Assembly: GCA_003152595.1 (NCBI GenBank) | Contig: PMAM01000327.1 | Location: 350 to 6,721, forward strand | Length of the DNA stretch: 6,372 nucleotides | From: Acidobacterium sp. | GTDB taxonomy: Bacteria > Acidobacteriota > Terriglobia > Terriglobales > Acidobacteriaceae | Direction: 5' to 3' | Shown here: piece after piece, positions 4,430 to 6,372 of the stretch | Numbering within the stretch: the first letter of the stretch is position 1 | How the letters are laid out: every line of letters begins with the position of its first letter | Translations under genes and position numbers: made by a program | Notes under the pieces: generated by a model | The model's database searches: none | What the model was told of the DNA's origin: nothing | The model's input: only the letters and a program-made list of their open reading frames with translations

Positions 4430-5554
4430 TTACGCTACCATCGCCAGCGCGCGAATCTCTTCCTTGCGCACGGTCAGCTTCTCCACCAGATCGGTCCGCA
4501 CCGCGTAGCCGCGGCCCGGGGTATCCGGCACGGCGATCTCGCCGGTCTTCGACACGACCACTTCCGGCTCGATGATGTCTTCTTTCCAGTAGCGCTTCGA
4601 CGCCGACACATCGCCGGGCAGCGTGAAGTTATCCAGCGACGACAGCGCGATGTTGTGCGCGCGCCCGATACCGGTCTCCAGCATTCCGCCGCACCACACC
4701 GGCACGCCCCGCTCCTGCGCAGCGTTGTGCACCGCGATGGCCTCACTAAAGCCGCCCACGCGCCCGCATTTAATGTTGATGATCCGGCACGACTCCATCT
4801 CGATGGCCGCCAGCGCATCGCGCCGGTTCCGAATCGACTCGTCCAGGCAGATTGGCGTCTCCAGCCGCTTTTGCAGCATGGAGTGGAAGTAGAAATCGTC
4901 CGCCCACAGCGGCTGCTCGATCATGAGCAGCCTGAATTCGTCCCAGCTCACGATGTGATCCGCATCGTTCAACCGGTAGGCCGAGTTGGCGTCCACGCTC
5001 AGCTGAATCTCGGGCCAGTGGTTCCGCACAGCCTCCAGCACCTTCACGTCCCAGCCCGGCTTGATCTTCAGCTTGATGCGCTGGTAGCCTGCAGCGACTT
5101 CCTTCTCCACTTCGGCCAGTTGCGCCTCCAGGCTCGGCTGGATCCCGATGGAAACGCCGCAGTCGATCGTCTCGCGCGTTCCACCCAGCAGGCTGGCCAG
5201 CGGAATTCGCTTCATCTGCGCCTCGAGATCCCACACAGCGTTCTCCAGCGCCGCCTTCGCCATGCGGTGCCCGCGCACCTGCTTGAAAATCCCCGGACAC
5301 TTGCCGCCGTGCTCGGGATCGGCCGCCGCCAGGAGTGGCGCCAGTTCCTGGTTGATCACCAGCCAGGCTGTATCGATGGTCTCATCGGAGAAGAATGGAT
5401 GCTCCCCGGCGACGCACTCCCCCCAGCCGGTCAGCCCTTCGCCGCGCAACTCCACCAGCAGGATGCGCCGCTCCGTTGTGGTTCCAAAACTGGTTTGAAA
5501 TGGCTTAACGAGGGGAAGGCGCAGTTCGCGCAGAAAGATGGCATCGATTCTCAT
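4430..5554 (-). CDS. menC: o-Succinylbenzoate synthase / N-succinylamino acid racemase (enolase superfamily)
   Basis: The 374-residue protein belongs to the muconate-lactonizing subgroup of the enolase superfamily and follows the NSAR/OSBS layout closely. It has a capping domain with PFQTSFGT (18-25) and GHRMAKAALENAVWDLEA (95-112), then a barrel with the KxK motif KLKIKPGWD (catalytic K163), metal ligands D188 (SVDAN), E213 (IEQP) and D238 (CLDES), and the second catalytic lysine K262 (NIKCGRVGG). WCGGMLETGIGRA (287-299) and LPGD (312-315) complete the family signature. Known family reactions are dehydration of SHCHC to o-succinylbenzoate in menaquinone synthesis and racemisation of N-succinylamino acids; many members do both. 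The ATG overlaps the stop of the upstream GNAT gene (ATGA), with GGAG four bases upstream. The GNAT partner points to the racemase role. The symbol reflects homology, not proven function. Confidence 0.9.
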   Translation of the reverse strand: MRIDAIFLRELRLPLVKPFQTSFGTTTERRILLVELRGEGLTGWGECVAGEHPFFSDETIDTAWLVINQELAPLLAAADPEHGGKCPGIFKQVRGHRMAKAALENAVWDLEAQMKRIPLASLLGGTRETIDCGVSIGIQPSLEAQLAEVEKEVAAGYQRIKLKIKPGWDVKVLEAVRNHWPEIQLSVDANSAYRLNDADHIVSWDEFRLLMIEQPLWADDFYFHSMLQKRLETPICLDESIRNRRDALAAIEMESCRIINIKCGRVGGFSEAIAVHNAAQERGVPVWCGGMLETGIGRAHNIALSSLDNFTLPGDVSASKRYWKEDIIEPEVVVSKTGEIAVPDTPGRGYAVRTDLVEKLTVRKEEIRALAMVA

Positions 5555-6357
5555 AGAGCTCCGAGGTTTTCCAGTCTTGCGAGTTCGAAAGCGCCGCTAC
5601 CGTGTTGGTCGACCCGATATCCCACCACCGCCAGACCGCGAGCAAACGCATCAAGAAAGCGCTGGCGATTCTCTGCCTGCACCGCCATCGCCCTGGAGAC
5701 ACCCGTAGCAGAAGCTTTCCAGTCGTACACTTCCTTCGGGACCACGATTGTCTCCTGGATTTCAGGCCGTGCGTAGGAGGACCCGTTGAGGATCGCCTTC
5801 ACACGTTCCGAATCCATCCACCACTCGGCATGGAGACGGTCCGTGGGAAGCCCACCCTGCAGTCGAGAAGAGGATACACCATAAAAATTTGGCGTATAGG
5901 ATCGGACGATCACGCCAAGTCTGTGGATATTGAGGAAAGCGTTTTTGATCTCCAGGGGATCGAAGGTCCACTCCATCAGCCGGACGCCGCGCCCAAGCGC
6001 TTCATCTCGCTGAAAAAGCTTGAGCTTTCGCCCGATCCCAGCGTTGCGAAATTCCGCTTTCACCGCCAGCATGTGCGAATGCAGATACGGGAACGGCTCT
6101 GCTGGCGGCGTCGTTCCTGACTTCACGCCAGGCAAAGACATGGCGAAACCCACCATCTGTTCTCCGTTAAATGCGCCGACAACCTGGCCGCCGATCCGTT
6201 GCGCCACGATGAACAGGCGCCGCGGAATCACATCGCCGTCGTTGTAACCCCAGGTTTCCACCTGCAGCTCCACGCAGGCGCCCAGCTCGTCCAGGCCCTG
6301 GCAGTGCCGCAGGACTACCTCAGTCCCCGCCGGCGTCCGAATCGTTGTCGCGCTCAC
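5551..6357 (-). CDS. GNAT-family N-acyltransferase, COG3375-like, coupled to the racemase
   Basis: The 268-residue cytoplasmic protein has the GNAT acyl-CoA-binding motif at LAVKAEFRNAGIGRKLKLFQ (97-116), with R-x-x-G-x-G at 104-109. This is followed by the COG3375-type stretch EWTFDPLEIKNAFLNIHRLG (129-148), SYTPNFYG (153-160) and LPTDRLHAEWWMDS (170-183). The length matches that family. The start is GTG 6357: GGAG lies eight bases upstream and no better start follows before the domain. The stop overlaps the ATG of the OSBS/NSAR gene. Known GNAT partners of NSAR enzymes are succinyl-CoA:D-amino acid N-succinyltransferases, which make the N-succinyl substrate for racemisation. By context that is the best guess; the donor and acceptor cannot be seen in the sequence. 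The frame begins 15 bases from the window end, so further operon genes upstream, such as an N-succinyl-amino acid hydrolase, would be out of view. Confidence 0.87.
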   Translation of the reverse strand: MSATTIRTPAGTEVVLRHCQGLDELGACVELQVETWGYNDGDVIPRRLFIVAQRIGGQVVGAFNGEQMVGFAMSLPGVKSGTTPPAEPFPYLHSHMLAVKAEFRNAGIGRKLKLFQRDEALGRGVRLMEWTFDPLEIKNAFLNIHRLGVIVRSYTPNFYGVSSSRLQGGLPTDRLHAEWWMDSERVKAILNGSSYARPEIQETIVVPKEVYDWKASATGVSRAMAVQAENRQRFLDAFARGLAVVGYRVDQHGSGAFELARLENLGAL

Positions 6358-6372
6358 GCTTGCCGCTCCGCC

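Noticed and set aside
3587..5776. A 729-codon open frame on the plus strand
   Set aside because: It runs antisense across the GDSL hydrolase, the OSBS/NSAR gene and part of the GNAT gene, all with clear catalytic motifs. Its translation is rich in Arg, His, Leu and Pro with no recognisable domain, as expected of a shadow frame in G+C-rich DNA.

Overview
The window is a bacterial chromosome segment in two parts of different character. The left part (about 1-3500) is an accessory region of modest, mixed G+C: a hypothetical gene, a toxin-antitoxin operon with two extra downstream genes, and an IS1595-type insertion sequence. The right part (about 3518-6372) is visibly more G+C-rich and holds ordinary metabolic genes, all on the minus strand. 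No rRNA, tRNA or CRISPR array is visible. The gene mix and codon style would suit an Acidobacteriota (Terriglobia-like) genome. That assignment is an impression and cannot be proven from the sequence alone.

Left part. A minus-strand gene (12-581) encodes a 189-residue protein that I cannot name with confidence. Its C-terminal half looks somewhat like BECR-fold RNase toxins found in prophages. A 187-base divergent intergenic region follows, with two copies of a 16-bp operator-like palindrome (ATCTC-6-GAGAT) just before the next operon. That operon reads rightward: a HigB/RelE/Gp49-like toxin (769-1164), an Xre-type HTH antitoxin with a long extra C-terminal tail (1148-1735), a DUF3467-like protein (1735-2094) and a 46-residue basic peptide (2091-2231). 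Every junction overlaps, so the four genes are probably translated as one coupled unit. The palindromes are the natural candidates for antitoxin autoregulation.

The last peptide runs antisense into the 3' end of an IS1595/ISXO2-like transposase (minus strand, 2203-3162). The transposase is coupled by an ATGA overlap to a 68-residue small ORF (3159-3365) that lies behind a promoter with a consensus -35 box. The element therefore seems to have landed against, or into, the tail of the toxin-antitoxin operon. Its exact ends could not be fixed.

Right part. A secreted SGNH/GDSL hydrolase (3518-4312) is separated by an intrinsic terminator from a two-gene operon: a COG3375-like GNAT acyltransferase (5551-6357) and an enolase-superfamily o-succinylbenzoate synthase / N-succinylamino acid racemase (4430-5554). 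These two are joined by an ATGA overlap. A GNAT next to an NSAR/OSBS-family enzyme is the pairing known from the pathway that converts D-amino acids to L-amino acids through N-succinyl intermediates. The racemase may therefore serve that route instead of, or as well as, menaquinone synthesis. The upstream edge of this operon is cut by the window end.
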